NCBI GenBank assembly: GCA_020073385.1 | Contig: JAIQFH010000012.1 | Location: forward strand, 62,001 to 126,000 | Direction: 5' to 3' | Length of the DNA: 64,000 nt | From: Terriglobia bacterium | GTDB lineage: Bacteria > Acidobacteriota > Terriglobia > Terriglobales > Acidobacteriaceae | In this document: piece by piece, positions 54,387-64,000 of the stretch | Numbering within the stretch: position 1 is the stretch's first letter | How the letters are laid out: each line of letters begins with the position of its first letter | Translations under genes and position numbers: made by a program | Notes under the pieces: model-generated | Told to the model about the DNA's origin: nothing | Seen by the model: the letters and a program-made list of their open reading frames with translations, nothing else | Database searches by the model: none

Positions 54387-56945
54387 ATGACAAAATTGTA
54401 TGGTGTCGTCCTGCTCTTGATTCTTACAATTTCATCCGGGGCTGCACAGACTCAATTTGCCATCAAGGAATCGCACCGGGACGCAGATGGGGTCACCTTG
54501 CAAACCTCCGCCGGAAGCATGCGTGTGGAAGCTTGTGGTGACCGCATCATTCATGTGATAGCCAGTCCGACGGCGGAGATTCCCGCGCCCAAGGTGCCAG
54601 TGGTTATCGAAGCGTGTCGCAACCATAATGTCGAAGTCAAAATTGACAAGAAAGATGTTAGCCTCGTGACATCCGCGTTATCCATCACAGTCGACGCGAC
54701 AACGGGCGCGGTACGTTTTCTTTCCAAAAATGGAACGACTTTGCTGGCCGAGCCCAAGCAGGGGGGCAAAGCCTTTAACGTGCCAGCGCTTGCTGAAAGG
54801 AAGACCTGGGATCTCCAGCAGATCTTCCTCTCGCCTGCCGATGAGTTCCAGTACGGGCTCGGGCAGCATCAGGAAGGCATCTTCAATATCCGCGGAGTTC
54901 CGATCCGGCTTCATCAGGCCAACACCAACATTTCGATTCCCTTCATGATATCGAGCAAGGGATACGGCCTGCTCTGGAACAATCCATCGCTCACTGACTT
55001 TAACCCGGCGGACAAGGAAATCACCATTGATCCGGCCTCAAGCAATGGAAAGTTCACTACGGGCGCCAAAGGTAGTTACGGTTTTCTGCTCGCAAGCGAC
55101 AACAAAGACCAACTCATCGTAGATGTAAACGGAAAACACGTGATCGACCTTGTGAACATGTGGACTCCCAGTTCTGCGTCCGGTGTCATCGACCTAGATG
55201 CGAATAGGGAGTTCGACGTTTCCGCCAAGGGTGGCCCCGGCGGACTTCAGTTGTCGGTGCGCCCGCCGCAGGACACGACTACTTTCCGGTCCGAAGTAGG
55301 ACGGGCCATTGACTACTACTTCTTTTACGGCCCCGAACTGAATCGCGTGGTTGCCGATTACCGACAGCTCACCGGGCAAGCGCCGCTATTTCCTAGATGG
55401 GTATATGGCTACTGGCAGTGCCGCGAGCGGTATCACACCCAGAAAGAAATTCTCGAGGTAGGGACGGAGTTCCGCAAACGCAACCTCCCAGTCGACGCCC
55501 TGGTGCAGGACTGGCAGTACTGGGGCAAGTACGGCTGGAATGCCATGAAGTTTGACGAAACCAACTATCCGGACCCGAAGGGAATGATGGAACAATTCCA
55601 CGCCATGGACGAGCACGTGCCGATTTCGGTGTGGTCGAAGTTTGGCGAAGACACGGACGTTTACAAGCGGATGAGCGCCAAGTCGCTGCTGGTGCCGGGA
55701 ACGCCTTGGACAGACTTCTTCAATCCTGAGGCTCAAAAAACGTTTTGGGCAGAACTCAAAGCAGGCATCTTCGATTACGGCCTGGATGGTTGGTGGATGG
55801 ATGCGTCAGAGCCGGAGTTCGACATCCTCAAGGGCCACCAGACCTTTCTGGGCAGCGGAGAGTCGGTGCGGAACGCTTATCCGCTCTATGTAACCAAATC
55901 TATTTATCAAGGGCAGCGCTCGACGACAGACCGCAAGCGAGTGGTGATCTTTACCCGGTCTGCCTATACCGGACAACAGAGATATGCGGCGATCTCTTGG
56001 TCCGGCGATATTTCCGCGAACTGGACTACGTTCCAACGGCAAATCCCAGCAGGCCTGAATTTCAGCATGTCCGGCCTACCCTATTGGACGACGGACGGCG
56101 GTGGGTTCTTTCGTCCAAAGGACCAATATACGAACGAGGCTTATCACGAACTGCTGATTCGATGGTTCCAATACGCCACGTTCTGTCCGATCTTCCGGGT
56201 GCACGGATGGATTTCGAATGCCGAAATCTGGAACTACGGTCCGCGGGTTCTCGACATTGCCACCCAGTTCGATGAGTTGCGCTATCACCTGCTTCCATAT
56301 ATCTATTCCGCTGCTTGGAGCGTTACCCACGATGGGGAAACACTCATGCGGGCCCTCCCCCTCGAGTTTCCTTCGGACCCGGGTGCAAAAGCGGTCGCCG
56401 ATCAGTTTCTGTTCGGTCCTGCGCTACTGATTAACCCCGTAACTACTGCGGGAGCCACGCAAAGAAGCCTCTATCTCCCCGCAGGCCATGATTGGATAGA
56501 TTTTTGGACCGGCAAGCGCGTGAGAGGTGGCCAAACTGTCACCGCGGAAGCTCCTCTCGACAGAATTCCGATCTATGCCAAGGCCGGCTCAATCATTCCA
56601 TTCGGACCAGCCGTGCAGTCGGCTTCAGCCAAGGCAGATCCTATCGATATCCGCATTTACCCCGGGGCGGATGGGGATTTCACTCTTTATGAGGATGAAG
56701 GCGACAATTACGACTATGAACATGGTGCGTACTCCGTCATTCCCCTGCATTGGGACGACAAAGCCTCCACGTTGACGGTGGGAGAACGTCGCGGAAGCTT
56801 CCCGGGAATGTTGGAGCATAAAACGTTTCGGATTGTCCGCGCGAGGGAGTCAAATGGATTCGGCATCGCAGCTCCCGAGAAGTTCGATACGACTGTCGAG
56901 TTCGAGGGAAAGGCTGTATCCGTACACGACGACGGCAGCATGTGA
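54387..56945 (+). CDS. Secreted GH31 alpha-xylosidase/alpha-glucosidase
   Basis: The start is set at ATG 54387, which is followed by signal MTKLYGVVLLLILTISSGAA; the longer frame (54318) adds 23 residues without a signal peptide. The 852-residue protein has the N-terminal beta-sandwich and GH31 barrel with nucleophile DGWWMDASEPEFDIL and acid/base Asp in AAISWSGDISANWTTFQRQI, then PYWTTDGGGFFRPKD and RFRVHGWISN-type sequence. GH31 members with WWMDASEPE include alpha-xylosidases that remove alpha-1,6-xylose from xyloglucan oligosaccharides. It lies 71 bases after the TPR stop and overlaps the GH127 ORF by 4 bases if the latter's longest frame is used. Confidence 0.9.
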   Translation: MTKLYGVVLLLILTISSGAAQTQFAIKESHRDADGVTLQTSAGSMRVEACGDRIIHVIASPTAEIPAPKVPVVIEACRNHNVEVKIDKKDVSLVTSALSITVDATTGAVRFLSKNGTTLLAEPKQGGKAFNVPALAERKTWDLQQIFLSPADEFQYGLGQHQEGIFNIRGVPIRLHQANTNISIPFMISSKGYGLLWNNPSLTDFNPADKEITIDPASSNGKFTTGAKGSYGFLLASDNKDQLIVDVNGKHVIDLVNMWTPSSASGVIDLDANREFDVSAKGGPGGLQLSVRPPQDTTTFRSEVGRAIDYYFFYGPELNRVVADYRQLTGQAPLFPRWVYGYWQCRERYHTQKEILEVGTEFRKRNLPVDALVQDWQYWGKYGWNAMKFDETNYPDPKGMMEQFHAMDEHVPISVWSKFGEDTDVYKRMSAKSLLVPGTPWTDFFNPEAQKTFWAELKAGIFDYGLDGWWMDASEPEFDILKGHQTFLGSGESVRNAYPLYVTKSIYQGQRSTTDRKRVVIFTRSAYTGQQRYAAISWSGDISANWTTFQRQIPAGLNFSMSGLPYWTTDGGGFFRPKDQYTNEAYHELLIRWFQYATFCPIFRVHGWISNAEIWNYGPRVLDIATQFDELRYHLLPYIYSAAWSVTHDGETLMRALPLEFPSDPGAKAVADQFLFGPALLINPVTTAGATQRSLYLPAGHDWIDFWTGKRVRGGQTVTAEAPLDRIPIYAKAGSIIPFGPAVQSASAKADPIDIRIYPGADGDFTLYEDEGDNYDYEHGAYSVIPLHWDDKASTLTVGERRGSFPGMLEHKTFRIVRARESNGFGIAAPEKFDTTVEFEGKAVSVHDDGSM

Positions 56946-56971
56946 TAGAACCCCTTCAAACGGAGATCGCC

Positions 56972-58897
56972 GTGAAGAAAGTCAATCGCCGTGAGTTTGT
57001 TACCTCTGCCGTCATGGCAGGGGCAGGCGCTGTTCTTCCTGCCCCTCCAGTATCCTCTTCTAAAAAGCACAGCGTGTGGGCCAGTTTTTCCGGCGCTCCT
57101 GCACTGGTCGGGCGCGAGGTGGTTGCGTTGCAATCGCGTCCTTTCCCGATGCAAAATGTCAGGCTTCACAGGGGACCACTCCGTGCGGCGGCCGAAGCCA
57201 ACCGGAAATATTTGAAGACGCTGGCGCCTGACCGGTTGCTCCATACTTTCCGGTTGACGGCTGGTTTCCCCTCCTCCGCAGAACCGCTCGGCGAGTGGGA
57301 GAAGCCGGATTGCGAATTGCGCGGTCATTTTGCCGGTGGGCATTACCTTTCGGCGTGCGCGCTCGCTTTCGCCAGTTCCGCTGACGAAGAACTGAAGCGC
57401 AACGGCGATCTCATGGTGTCCGAGTTGGCCAAGTGTCAGGCCCAAAACAAGAACGGCTATCTCAGCGCATTCCCGGTCGAGTGGTTCGACCGTCTGCGCG
57501 ACGGAGTCAATGTCTGGGCCCCTTTCTACACCTATCACAAGATCATGGCCGGCCATCTCGACATGTACATGCTTGCGGGCAACGAACAGGCCCTTGGCAC
57601 GGTTGAAAAGATGGCGGGTTGGGTTCGTGCCTGGGCTGACCCTCTGGGCGAGCAACAGATGCAGCGCGTGCTGCAGGTGGAGTACGGCGGCATGGGCGAG
57701 GTGCTCGCCAACTTGTATGCGGTCACCGGGAAGCAGGAATATCTGAGGCTCGCCCAGCGCTTCGATAAGAAGGGTTTCTTCGATCCCCTCACGGCGCACC
57801 GCGATGAGCTCAAAGGCCTGCATGCGAATACACGTATTCCACAGGTGATCGCCGCCGCTCGTCTGTATGAAGTGACTGGAGACAAACGCTACTGGAATAT
57901 TTCCGATTATTTCTGGAGTGAAGTGACAAGCGAGCGCGCCTATTGCACAGGCGGGATCAGCAACTTTGAATTTTGGAGAACGGATCCCGGCGTACTGTCA
58001 ACGCAACTCAGTGGAGACACAGCAGAAGATTGCTGCGAATACAACATGATGAAGCTGACCCGGCACTTGTTCGCCTGGTCGCCGCAGCCCCGGTACATGG
58101 ACTATTACGAGCGACTCCTGTTCAATCACCGCCTCGGAACCATCGACCCAGAAACGGGAACAACCGTCTATTTCCTGCCGGTGGGCGGTGGGTACTCCAA
58201 AATTTTCGCCAAGCCTTTTGATTCTTTCTGGTGCTGCAGTGGCACCGGTGCGGAAGAGTTCGCCAAGCTTACCGATTCCATCTACTTTCACGATGAGAAT
58301 TCCATCTTCGTCAATCTCTACATCGCGTCGGATCTGAACTGGCCGGAGATAGGAATTCGATTGAGCCAGAAGACCTCGTTCCCGGAGGAGCAGGGATCGA
58401 CTATTACTGTTTCGGCAGCGAAGCCGGTTGATATTGATATCAAGTTGCGCATTCCATACTGGACGAAAAGCGGCATGGTAAAAATAAACGGGCGCGCCAT
58501 GCCCGCTTTTGCAGATGCCGGCAGCTACCTGGTTCTGCGCGGGCCTTGGACGAACGGAGATCGAATTGAACTCAGTCTCCCCATGCATCTGCACGCAGCT
58601 CCAATGCCTGACAATGAAAGCCTTCAGGCTGTGATGTACGGCCCGCTCGTGCTGGCCGCACGCTGCGAAGTTGAGCCGCGGGAAAAATGGTATCGCCACT
58701 ACCAGTCACAAACAAAGCAGGAGCCTTCGCCAAGTCTGCAATTCAAGGGTAAGATTGACGATCCGGCGAGTTGGATACAGCCCGGGCATGGAAGTCTCGA
58801 GTTCGGCGCGGTCTCGCAGGAGCGCTCGCTGGTCTTTGTGCCTCTGTCGAGTGTTTTGCATGAGCGCTATTTCGTCTATCACGAGGTGCGTTCCTGA
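56972..58897 (+). CDS. GH127 beta-L-arabinofuranosidase
   Basis: The GTG at 56972 (ggag 6 bases before) gives a twin-arginine-like start, MKKVNRREFVTSAVMAGAGA, and 641 residues; an in-frame GTG at 56942 overlaps the GH31 stop. GH127 (former DUF1680) motifs: GEWEKPDCELRGHFAGGHYL, NGYLSAFPVEWFDRLRDGVN, VWAPFYTYHKIMAGHLDMYM. The zinc/cysteine site is shown by GDTAEDCCEYNMMKLTRHLF (Glu and two Cys) and SFWCCSGTGAEEFAKL with the Cys nucleophile. These enzymes release beta-L-arabinofuranose using a cysteine nucleophile and zinc. It follows GH31 and precedes the CRTAC protein. Confidence 0.88.
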   Translation: MKKVNRREFVTSAVMAGAGAVLPAPPVSSSKKHSVWASFSGAPALVGREVVALQSRPFPMQNVRLHRGPLRAAAEANRKYLKTLAPDRLLHTFRLTAGFPSSAEPLGEWEKPDCELRGHFAGGHYLSACALAFASSADEELKRNGDLMVSELAKCQAQNKNGYLSAFPVEWFDRLRDGVNVWAPFYTYHKIMAGHLDMYMLAGNEQALGTVEKMAGWVRAWADPLGEQQMQRVLQVEYGGMGEVLANLYAVTGKQEYLRLAQRFDKKGFFDPLTAHRDELKGLHANTRIPQVIAAARLYEVTGDKRYWNISDYFWSEVTSERAYCTGGISNFEFWRTDPGVLSTQLSGDTAEDCCEYNMMKLTRHLFAWSPQPRYMDYYERLLFNHRLGTIDPETGTTVYFLPVGGGYSKIFAKPFDSFWCCSGTGAEEFAKLTDSIYFHDENSIFVNLYIASDLNWPEIGIRLSQKTSFPEEQGSTITVSAAKPVDIDIKLRIPYWTKSGMVKINGRAMPAFADAGSYLVLRGPWTNGDRIELSLPMHLHAAPMPDNESLQAVMYGPLVLAARCEVEPREKWYRHYQSQTKQEPSPSLQFKGKIDDPASWIQPGHGSLEFGAVSQERSLVFVPLSSVLHERYFVYHEVRS

Positions 58898-58985
58898 ACT
58901 CGTTCGCGAGAATCATACGAGGGCGGACGTAGGGCAGGCGAATTCCTGCGGTGTTCCGAACCAACGGGGGAACTGCTCCTGAGGT

Positions 58986-60746
58986 ATGACGATTACCCGT
59001 CGTTCATTCGTCATGTTGTCGCTATGCGCAGCCGCCGGCCGGGCAATCGGCCAGCAGGGCGTGGCGTCCCGCGATCTAAAAGCACAACTTACGCCTCCCC
59101 CTTCCGGACGGCCGTTTAACGCCCGATTTACCGACATTGCGCAAGAGGCTGGATTGCGCGCTCCTGTCATTTACGGCGGAATTGAGAGCAAGAAGTACAT
59201 CCTCGAAGCCAACGGCTGCGGGTGCGCCTTTATCGACTACGATAACGATGGCTGGATGGACATTTTCTTATTGTCCGGGACCCGCCTCGAGGGAGACCCT
59301 CCCGAGGCTACCAACCGGCTCTATAAGAACAACCGCGACGGCTCGTTCACGGACGTGACCGATAAAGCGGGCTTGCGGGCCGTTGGCTGGGCGAACGCCG
59401 TTTGCGTCGCCGACTATAACAACGATGGTTTCGACGATATCTTCTGCACCTACTTCGGACAGAACCGCCTCTACCGCAACAATGGAGATGGCACGTTTAC
59501 CGACGTGACCAAGCAAGCCGGCCTTTGGGAAGATGGTCCGCTGCGTTGGGGTGCCGGGTGCGCATTCCTGGACTATGATCGCGACGGCCATCTCGATCTG
59601 TTCGTCTCGAACTACATCCGCCTCGATCTGCAACACGCTCCTGTGCCCGGCCAGAACTCCACCTGCAACTGGAAGGGCATCCCTGTGAACTGTGGCCCCC
59701 GCGGATTGCCGACTGGCAAGCACATCCTCTACCACAACAACGGGGATGGCACGTTCGCGAACGTAACCAAGCAGGCGGGCATTGCCGCTGCCAGCGAGAA
59801 CTATGGAATGACCGTGGTTACCGCGGACTTCGACGAAGATGGTTGGCCTGACATCTTCGTCGCTTGTGATTCCACTCCCAGCCTGCTCTTCATGAACAAT
59901 CACGACGGCACTTTCCGCGAAGAAGGCGTCATGCGCGGTGTCGCCCTCAGCGATGACGGAATGGAGCAGGCTGGAATGGGAGTCGGGATAGGTGATTACA
60001 ACCTTGACGGGCACCTTGACATCTTCAAGACGCATTTTGCGGGCGATACGGCAGGCTGCTATCGAGGGGACGGGAAAGGCAACTTCGAAGACGTCACGCG
60101 GTTGGCGAAAGTCGGAGTGGAAACGCGCTACACCAGCTGGGGCACGGGGTTGATCGATTTCGACAATGATGGCTATCCCGACGTACTTGTCATGACCGGG
60201 AGTGTTTATCCAGAGGTTGAACGAAAATTCCCGCAATATCCCTATAAGACACCGCGGGTTCTGTTTCGCAATCTGGGGAATGGAACTTTCGAAGAATTGA
60301 ACACACAGGGCGGAACGGGCCTAACAAATCCTCACAGCAGCCGTGGTTGCGCTTTCGGCGACTTTGACAACGACGGCGACGTGGACGTGCTGATCATGAA
60401 CATGAACGAGCCGCCATCACTCCTTCGAAATGATGTCGATCCAAAGCAGCACTGGATCAAAGTGAAACTGGAAGGAGTGAAGTCCAATCGAAGTGCGATA
60501 GGCGCTCGCGTGATCGTTCACTACGGGAGCAAGAAACAGGTGCAGGCGATGGTCAGCCAATCAAGCTATTACTCGTGCAATGATTCGCGTTCACACTTTG
60601 GCCTCGGGTCTGTCACTTCAGTTGATATCGAAGTATTCTGGCCCAGCGGCCTGCATGAGAACCACAAGGAGTTGGCTGCCGACCAACTGATAACCCTTCG
60701 TGAGGGTGTTGGTCGTATTCCGAACAAAGGTTGGGGCAAGCCATAA
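58986..60746 (+). CDS. CRTAC-type secreted FG-GAP/ASPIC-UnbV protein
   Basis: The 586-residue protein starts MTITRRSFVMLSLCAAAGRA (twin-arginine signal). It has at least seven FG-GAP/VCBS calcium-binding repeats: FIDYDNDGWMDIF, VADYNNDGFDDIF, FLDYDRDGHLDLF, TADFDEDGWPDIF, IGDYNLDGHLDIF, LIDFDNDGYPDVL and FGDFDNDGDVDVL. The C-terminal ASPIC/UnbV domain contains SAIGARVIVHYGSKKQVQAM. Such proteins are exported, beta-propeller-like and of unknown biochemical role; they are abundant in acidobacteria beside TonB receptors and TPR proteins. The ATG follows a gaggt site and the gene lies 88 bases downstream of GH127. Confidence 0.88.
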   Translation: MTITRRSFVMLSLCAAAGRAIGQQGVASRDLKAQLTPPPSGRPFNARFTDIAQEAGLRAPVIYGGIESKKYILEANGCGCAFIDYDNDGWMDIFLLSGTRLEGDPPEATNRLYKNNRDGSFTDVTDKAGLRAVGWANAVCVADYNNDGFDDIFCTYFGQNRLYRNNGDGTFTDVTKQAGLWEDGPLRWGAGCAFLDYDRDGHLDLFVSNYIRLDLQHAPVPGQNSTCNWKGIPVNCGPRGLPTGKHILYHNNGDGTFANVTKQAGIAAASENYGMTVVTADFDEDGWPDIFVACDSTPSLLFMNNHDGTFREEGVMRGVALSDDGMEQAGMGVGIGDYNLDGHLDIFKTHFAGDTAGCYRGDGKGNFEDVTRLAKVGVETRYTSWGTGLIDFDNDGYPDVLVMTGSVYPEVERKFPQYPYKTPRVLFRNLGNGTFEELNTQGGTGLTNPHSSRGCAFGDFDNDGDVDVLIMNMNEPPSLLRNDVDPKQHWIKVKLEGVKSNRSAIGARVIVHYGSKKQVQAMVSQSSYYSCNDSRSHFGLGSVTSVDIEVFWPSGLHENHKELAADQLITLREGVGRIPNKGWGKP

Positions 60747-60981
60747 TCCTGGCACTCTAGTATTTCTGAATGGTTTTATACTCGCGTGCATTCGCGCAGG
60801 CGTCTGAGGCGTCGCACAATTCGCTTTTCCGGCGCACGCTTTCCAACCCACAGCTCAACCCACTGTAGCTGATGTTTTGTATGACTTGCACGGGTGTTTG
60901 GCAGTCCTGAGACTCATCTGTGTACCAGCTGTGTCCCCTCACAAGTTGATCTCTAATCTCGAACAGAGCTAGCGTCGGGTC

Positions 60982-63768
60982 GTGCTGACGATTCGTGCCA
61001 TGACCGGCGGTGAAGGCTACGCACAGCGACATCTCCAACAGAGTGACTACTACGATCAAAAGCGTACCGTCGAAGGCCAGTGGCATGGTCGGGGCGCTGA
61101 ACTGCTAGGCCTATCAGGAAAAGTCACGTCCGAGGATTTCGAATCGCTCCGGCAGGGACTCGACCCCTCCACGGGCGAATTTCTCCGACAGCGCCAAGGC
61201 TCCGATCGCATCTCCTCAGATGGAGCCGAGCAAAGCAAGGCGCGGTCTCTCTATGACATGACGTTCTCAGCACCAAAGTCCGTCTCTGTCATGGCAATTG
61301 TAGGCGGCGACGAGAGATTGATTGCCGCGCACGAAACCGCTGTTCGCGAAACCCTACAGGAGGCGGAGAAATACTCTGCAACTCGGGTGCGACTGGCTGG
61401 CCTTAACGAAAATCGAACGACCGGAAACTGGGTCGTGGCCGCCTACACACACGACACAAGCCGGGAACTCGACCCCCAGCTCCACACGCATGCGGTGGCT
61501 GCCAACCTTACCTACGATGGAACAGAGGCTAGATGGAAGGCACTCCAAGCCTCCGGTTTGTTTGAGCGCCGCAGCTATCTCACCGAGGTCTACCGGAATG
61601 CGCTGTCTCGCGAAGTGCGCGCCTTAGGTTATGAAATTGAAAACCGTCGCGACGTTGCCGGCAAAGATAAGGGATTTGAAATCGCCGGCCTGTCCCAGGA
61701 GATCCTCGGCAACTACAGTAGGCGAAGTGCCCAGCGCGATGCCGCGATTCAGGAATTCACTCACAAGCGTGGGCGCGCTCCAACTGATAATGAGGTCGCG
61801 GTCCTCATCCGTGAGACGCGGGCAGACAAACTTCAAGAGATTTCGACGGAGCAGCTCCGTTGTCACCAATTGGAGAGACTGACTCCGGACCAGCGGAACA
61901 TGCTTGGCAACGTCAGTGAAGAGGCACTTAAACAAAGCTCGCCACTTCGACTTGAACATCGGGCTGCTTAGGCATCGCTCGCCCATGCTCAGGAACACAT
62001 CTTCGAACGGCTGTCAGTAGCCAAAGAGCACGAGGTCCTGACTGAGGCACTCCGACATGGTCGTGGACAGGTGGAGTTGTCGGCTCTCCAGGGCATCCTT
62101 TCTCGAGAGCGCACGAGTGGGAATCTAGTTGGTGCCGGTGATGAGATCGCAACGCACGCGAGTCTCCTCCGCGAACGCGACATGGTGGCAGTCGTCAACC
62201 GCGGACTAGATCGATACGACCGACTCGGCAACGGTACGCACTTTGAACCGGTGCCCCAACTGCGAGATGAGCAGAGACGGGCAGTCGAGATCGTCCTCGA
62301 CTCTACCGACCTGGCTATCAACGTTCGAGGTGCGGCAGGAACCGGCAAAACAGCAACGCTGCGAGAAATTGATCGTGGGTTAAGAGAAAACGGAACACAA
62401 GTTGTGGCCGTGGCTCCAACTCGTAGCGCTGTTGACGAGTTGCAGAAAGTTGGCTTTCGTGACGTGATGACCGTATCGCGATTGCTGGAAGATCAGGAAT
62501 CACAGCGTGTGCTAGTCGGGAAGGTAATGATCGTTGATGAGGCCGGCATGGTTTCTGGCAAGCAGATGCAGAGCCTCTTGCATCTGGCTGAAGATCATGG
62601 TGCAAGGATCATCTTCTCTGGGGACACTCGGCAGATTCGCAGCGTCGAGGCCTCCGATGCCCTGCGCATTCTGGAAACGGAATCGGGCCTGAAAAGTATT
62701 TCGCTGACTGGTGTGCAGCGCCAGACCAATCCGGACTATCGAGAAGCAATCAAGATCATGCGCGGCTCTCCAGAGGAAGGTTTTGCCAAACTGGAAGAGC
62801 TCGGTGCCGTTCGTGAGGTGCACGTCTTTGACCGAAGTCAAGTAGTCGCAGAATTGCATCGTGAGTTCCGAATGAAAGGACAGGACACGCTCGTGGTGGC
62901 GGGCACGCACGAAGAGATTGCTCACATCAACGAAGCAGTTCGTCAAGATCGAAAGGAACATGGTGAACTGGGTAGGGGCCGCCACTTTGATACGTACGTT
63001 TCGCTTCAGTGGACAGCGGCGCAAAAGCAGGACATTTCCAACTATCAAGAGGGACTCGTGCTTCAATTCAACCGAAACACTCCGGTGGCAAACCGCCACG
63101 AGTCGCTCGAAGTTGTTCGGGTACGACCTGAATCTCTGGTCGCTCGCAAGGACACCGGGGAGGAGGTCTCCATCTCGCCAAGTAGCGTGCGCGCTTTCTC
63201 AGTGTACGAACGCAAACCCATCGACGTTGCATCCGGCGACACCTTAATGCTTACTGCAAACCGTCGAGACCCTGATTTTCGAGCCACGAACGGAGAGTTG
63301 GTAAAAGTGAAATCTGTGGATGAGGCTGCAATTCGTCTGGAAGATGGCAGAACGATCCCGGCCAATTATCGCGAGTTCACACACGGCTATGCCATCACAG
63401 CCCATCGCAGCCAAGGCAAAACGGTGGACAATGTCATCATCTCCGCAGATGCGATGAAGAAAGAATTGTTTTATGTAGCGGCTAGCCGTGGGCGCAGCGA
63501 GATAGCTGTCGTGACGAGCGACCGCGAACTACTTCGAGAGTCGGTCGGTGTGTCTACAGCGCGGCAGTCTGCAATGGAATTGGTCAGAAAGCAGCAACAT
63601 GAGCATGGCTTGGACAAAGCACCGGAGATGAGCCACGAGTCTGGTCTCGCCGGGAATCATCGAACTCACATCGGAGAGCACCATTCAACGCCCACACCGA
63701 TGCACGACACCGGAAGAACCGCAGACCGTGGTATTGAGCAGGACATCGGTCACAGCCTCGGGCTATGA
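60982..63768 (+). pseudogene. MobF/TrwC-type relaxase-helicase, interrupted by in-frame TAG
   Basis: The GTG-started protein begins MLTIRAMTGGEGYAQRHLQQ with a double tyrosine (SDYYDQ, the first relaxase Tyr pair). FSAPKSVSVMAIVGGDERLI and RELDPQLHTHAVAANLTYDG (metal-binding His cluster) follow, so the N-terminal ~300 residues are a TrwC relaxase. TAG at 61969-61971 ends residue 329. The same frame then runs without another stop to 63768 (ASLAHAQEHIFERLS ...), with Walker A RGAAGTGKTATLREI, VDEAGMVSG, VAVAPTRSA and GYAITAHRSQGKTVDNVI, the RecD-like helicase. Full length would be ~928 residues. The relaxase nicks oriT and the helicase unwinds the plasmid during conjugation. The single stop suggests recent inactivation, or less likely readthrough. 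Confidence 0.85.
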
Positions 63769-63812
63769 GGACTGGCTTTCACACCTACCATTCCCCACAT
63801 AGCGGAGAAATT

Positions 63813-63895
63813 GCCGGGAAGAAAGGCTCGTGTCAAGGCCGCGTCCGCTGCGCCGCGAAGCGGTCGGAGAGCCTTGACGCGAGCCGCTTCCCGGC
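63813..63895. repeat. Long imperfect hairpin downstream of relaxase
   Basis: Arms GCCGGGAAG (63813-63821) and CTTCCCGGC (63887-63895) are perfect. Inside them GGCTCGTGTCAAGGC (63825-63839) pairs with GCCTTGACGCGAGCC (63871-63885) except for one mismatch, around a GC-rich loop that can fold again (CGCTGCGCCGCGAAGCG). It could be a terminator, a REP-like repeat or part of oriT. No gene is seen after 63,768. Confidence 0.5.
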
Positions 63896-64000
63896 CATGC
63901 TGTTGCGAGTGGGGGCAGGTCAGTCCTAACTAACTTTCTCTGCTGTACTCCATCTTAAAAGCGCACCGTCGGACAGTTCGACCAACTCGCCGGACCACAC

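Noticed and set aside
56714-57823. Minus-strand 369-residue ORF opposite GH31/GH127
   Set aside because: Antisense shadow of two clear glycosidase genes; no family features.
59268-60236. Minus-strand 322-residue ORF opposite the CRTAC gene
   Set aside because: Valine/histidine-rich shadow of FG-GAP repeats (DxDxDG codons read backwards).
60757-61086. Minus-strand 109-residue ORF opposite the relaxase start
   Set aside because: It overlaps the well-supported relaxase N-terminus on the other strand, has no ribosome site and no recognised motifs; more likely a shadow frame, though the 235-base gap upstream of the relaxase could hold oriT.

Overview
The window looks like chromosomal DNA of an acidobacterium (Acidobacteriota, Terriglobia-like). 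This is inferred from gene content: a ~1,180-residue Oar-type TonB-dependent receptor with an N-terminal carboxypeptidase-regulatory-like domain, a secreted TPR protein, an FG-GAP/ASPIC-UnbV (CRTAC-type) protein, a DUF2934 protein, a short PilZ-type protein and many secreted glycoside hydrolases. No 16S rRNA gene or other taxonomic marker is present, so the assignment is not proven.

Layout. (1) 1-1.7 kb: the C-terminal end of an SNF2-type helicase, a PilZ-like protein and a DUF932 protein, partly plasmid/ICE-type genes. (2) 1.9-11.6 kb: mostly small stress and housekeeping genes (bacterioferritin, thioredoxin-like ferredoxin, small heat-shock protein, GalT-like protein, nitroreductase, AmmeMemoRadiSam radical SAM enzyme, threonine-dehydrogenase-like SDR, DUF2934, guanylate-kinase-like protein). 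Four perfect GTGA-N6-TCAC palindromes lie just upstream of genes here, suggesting a common CRP/FNR-type regulator. Several genes are damaged: bacterioferritin lacks its own 5' end, the ferredoxin lacks one cluster cysteine and is truncated, hsp20 carries a frameshift, and the GalT-like protein lacks the nucleophilic histidine. (3) 11.6-13.3 kb: remnants of at least five unrelated genes and two strong hairpins. (4) 13.5-22.3 kb: clpC on the minus strand, then a plus-strand set GT4-fusion / GH130 / GT4 / GH130 that looks like an oligosaccharide synthesis and phosphorolysis system. (5) 22.5-25.4 kb: an IS3-family element, two truncated tyrosine recombinases and the 3' half of a tRNA-Glu gene, a probable attachment-site remnant. 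(6) 25.4-28.8 kb: repeats, a TraK/TraL/TraM-like trio (the last with an in-frame stop) and a Fic protein.

(7) 29.2-60.7 kb: a large carbohydrate-utilisation island. Minus-strand genes encode GH42, GH29, GH3, a CE1-like esterase, GH36 and a LacI regulator. Plus-strand genes encode an aldo-keto reductase, two zinc alcohol dehydrogenases flanking an RbsD/FucU-like protein, a FucP-type permease, GH29, a second LacI regulator, the TonB receptor, a TPR protein, GH31, GH127 and the CRTAC protein. Together they fit import and trimming of fucosylated, galactosylated, xylosylated plant glycans such as fucogalactoxyloglucan. L-fucose would enter by FucP and be handled by redox enzymes, since fucose isomerase, kinase and aldolase genes are absent here. 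(8) 61.0-63.8 kb: a MobF/TrwC-type relaxase-helicase interrupted by one in-frame TAG, then a long hairpin.

My main hypothesis is that the sugar island is cargo of a decaying integrative or mobilizable element. Its left end would be near the tRNA-Glu fragment (about 25.3 kb) and its transfer genes are split across the cargo at 25.5-27.4 kb and 61-63.8 kb. The second system worth attention is the four-gene GT4/GH130 cluster.
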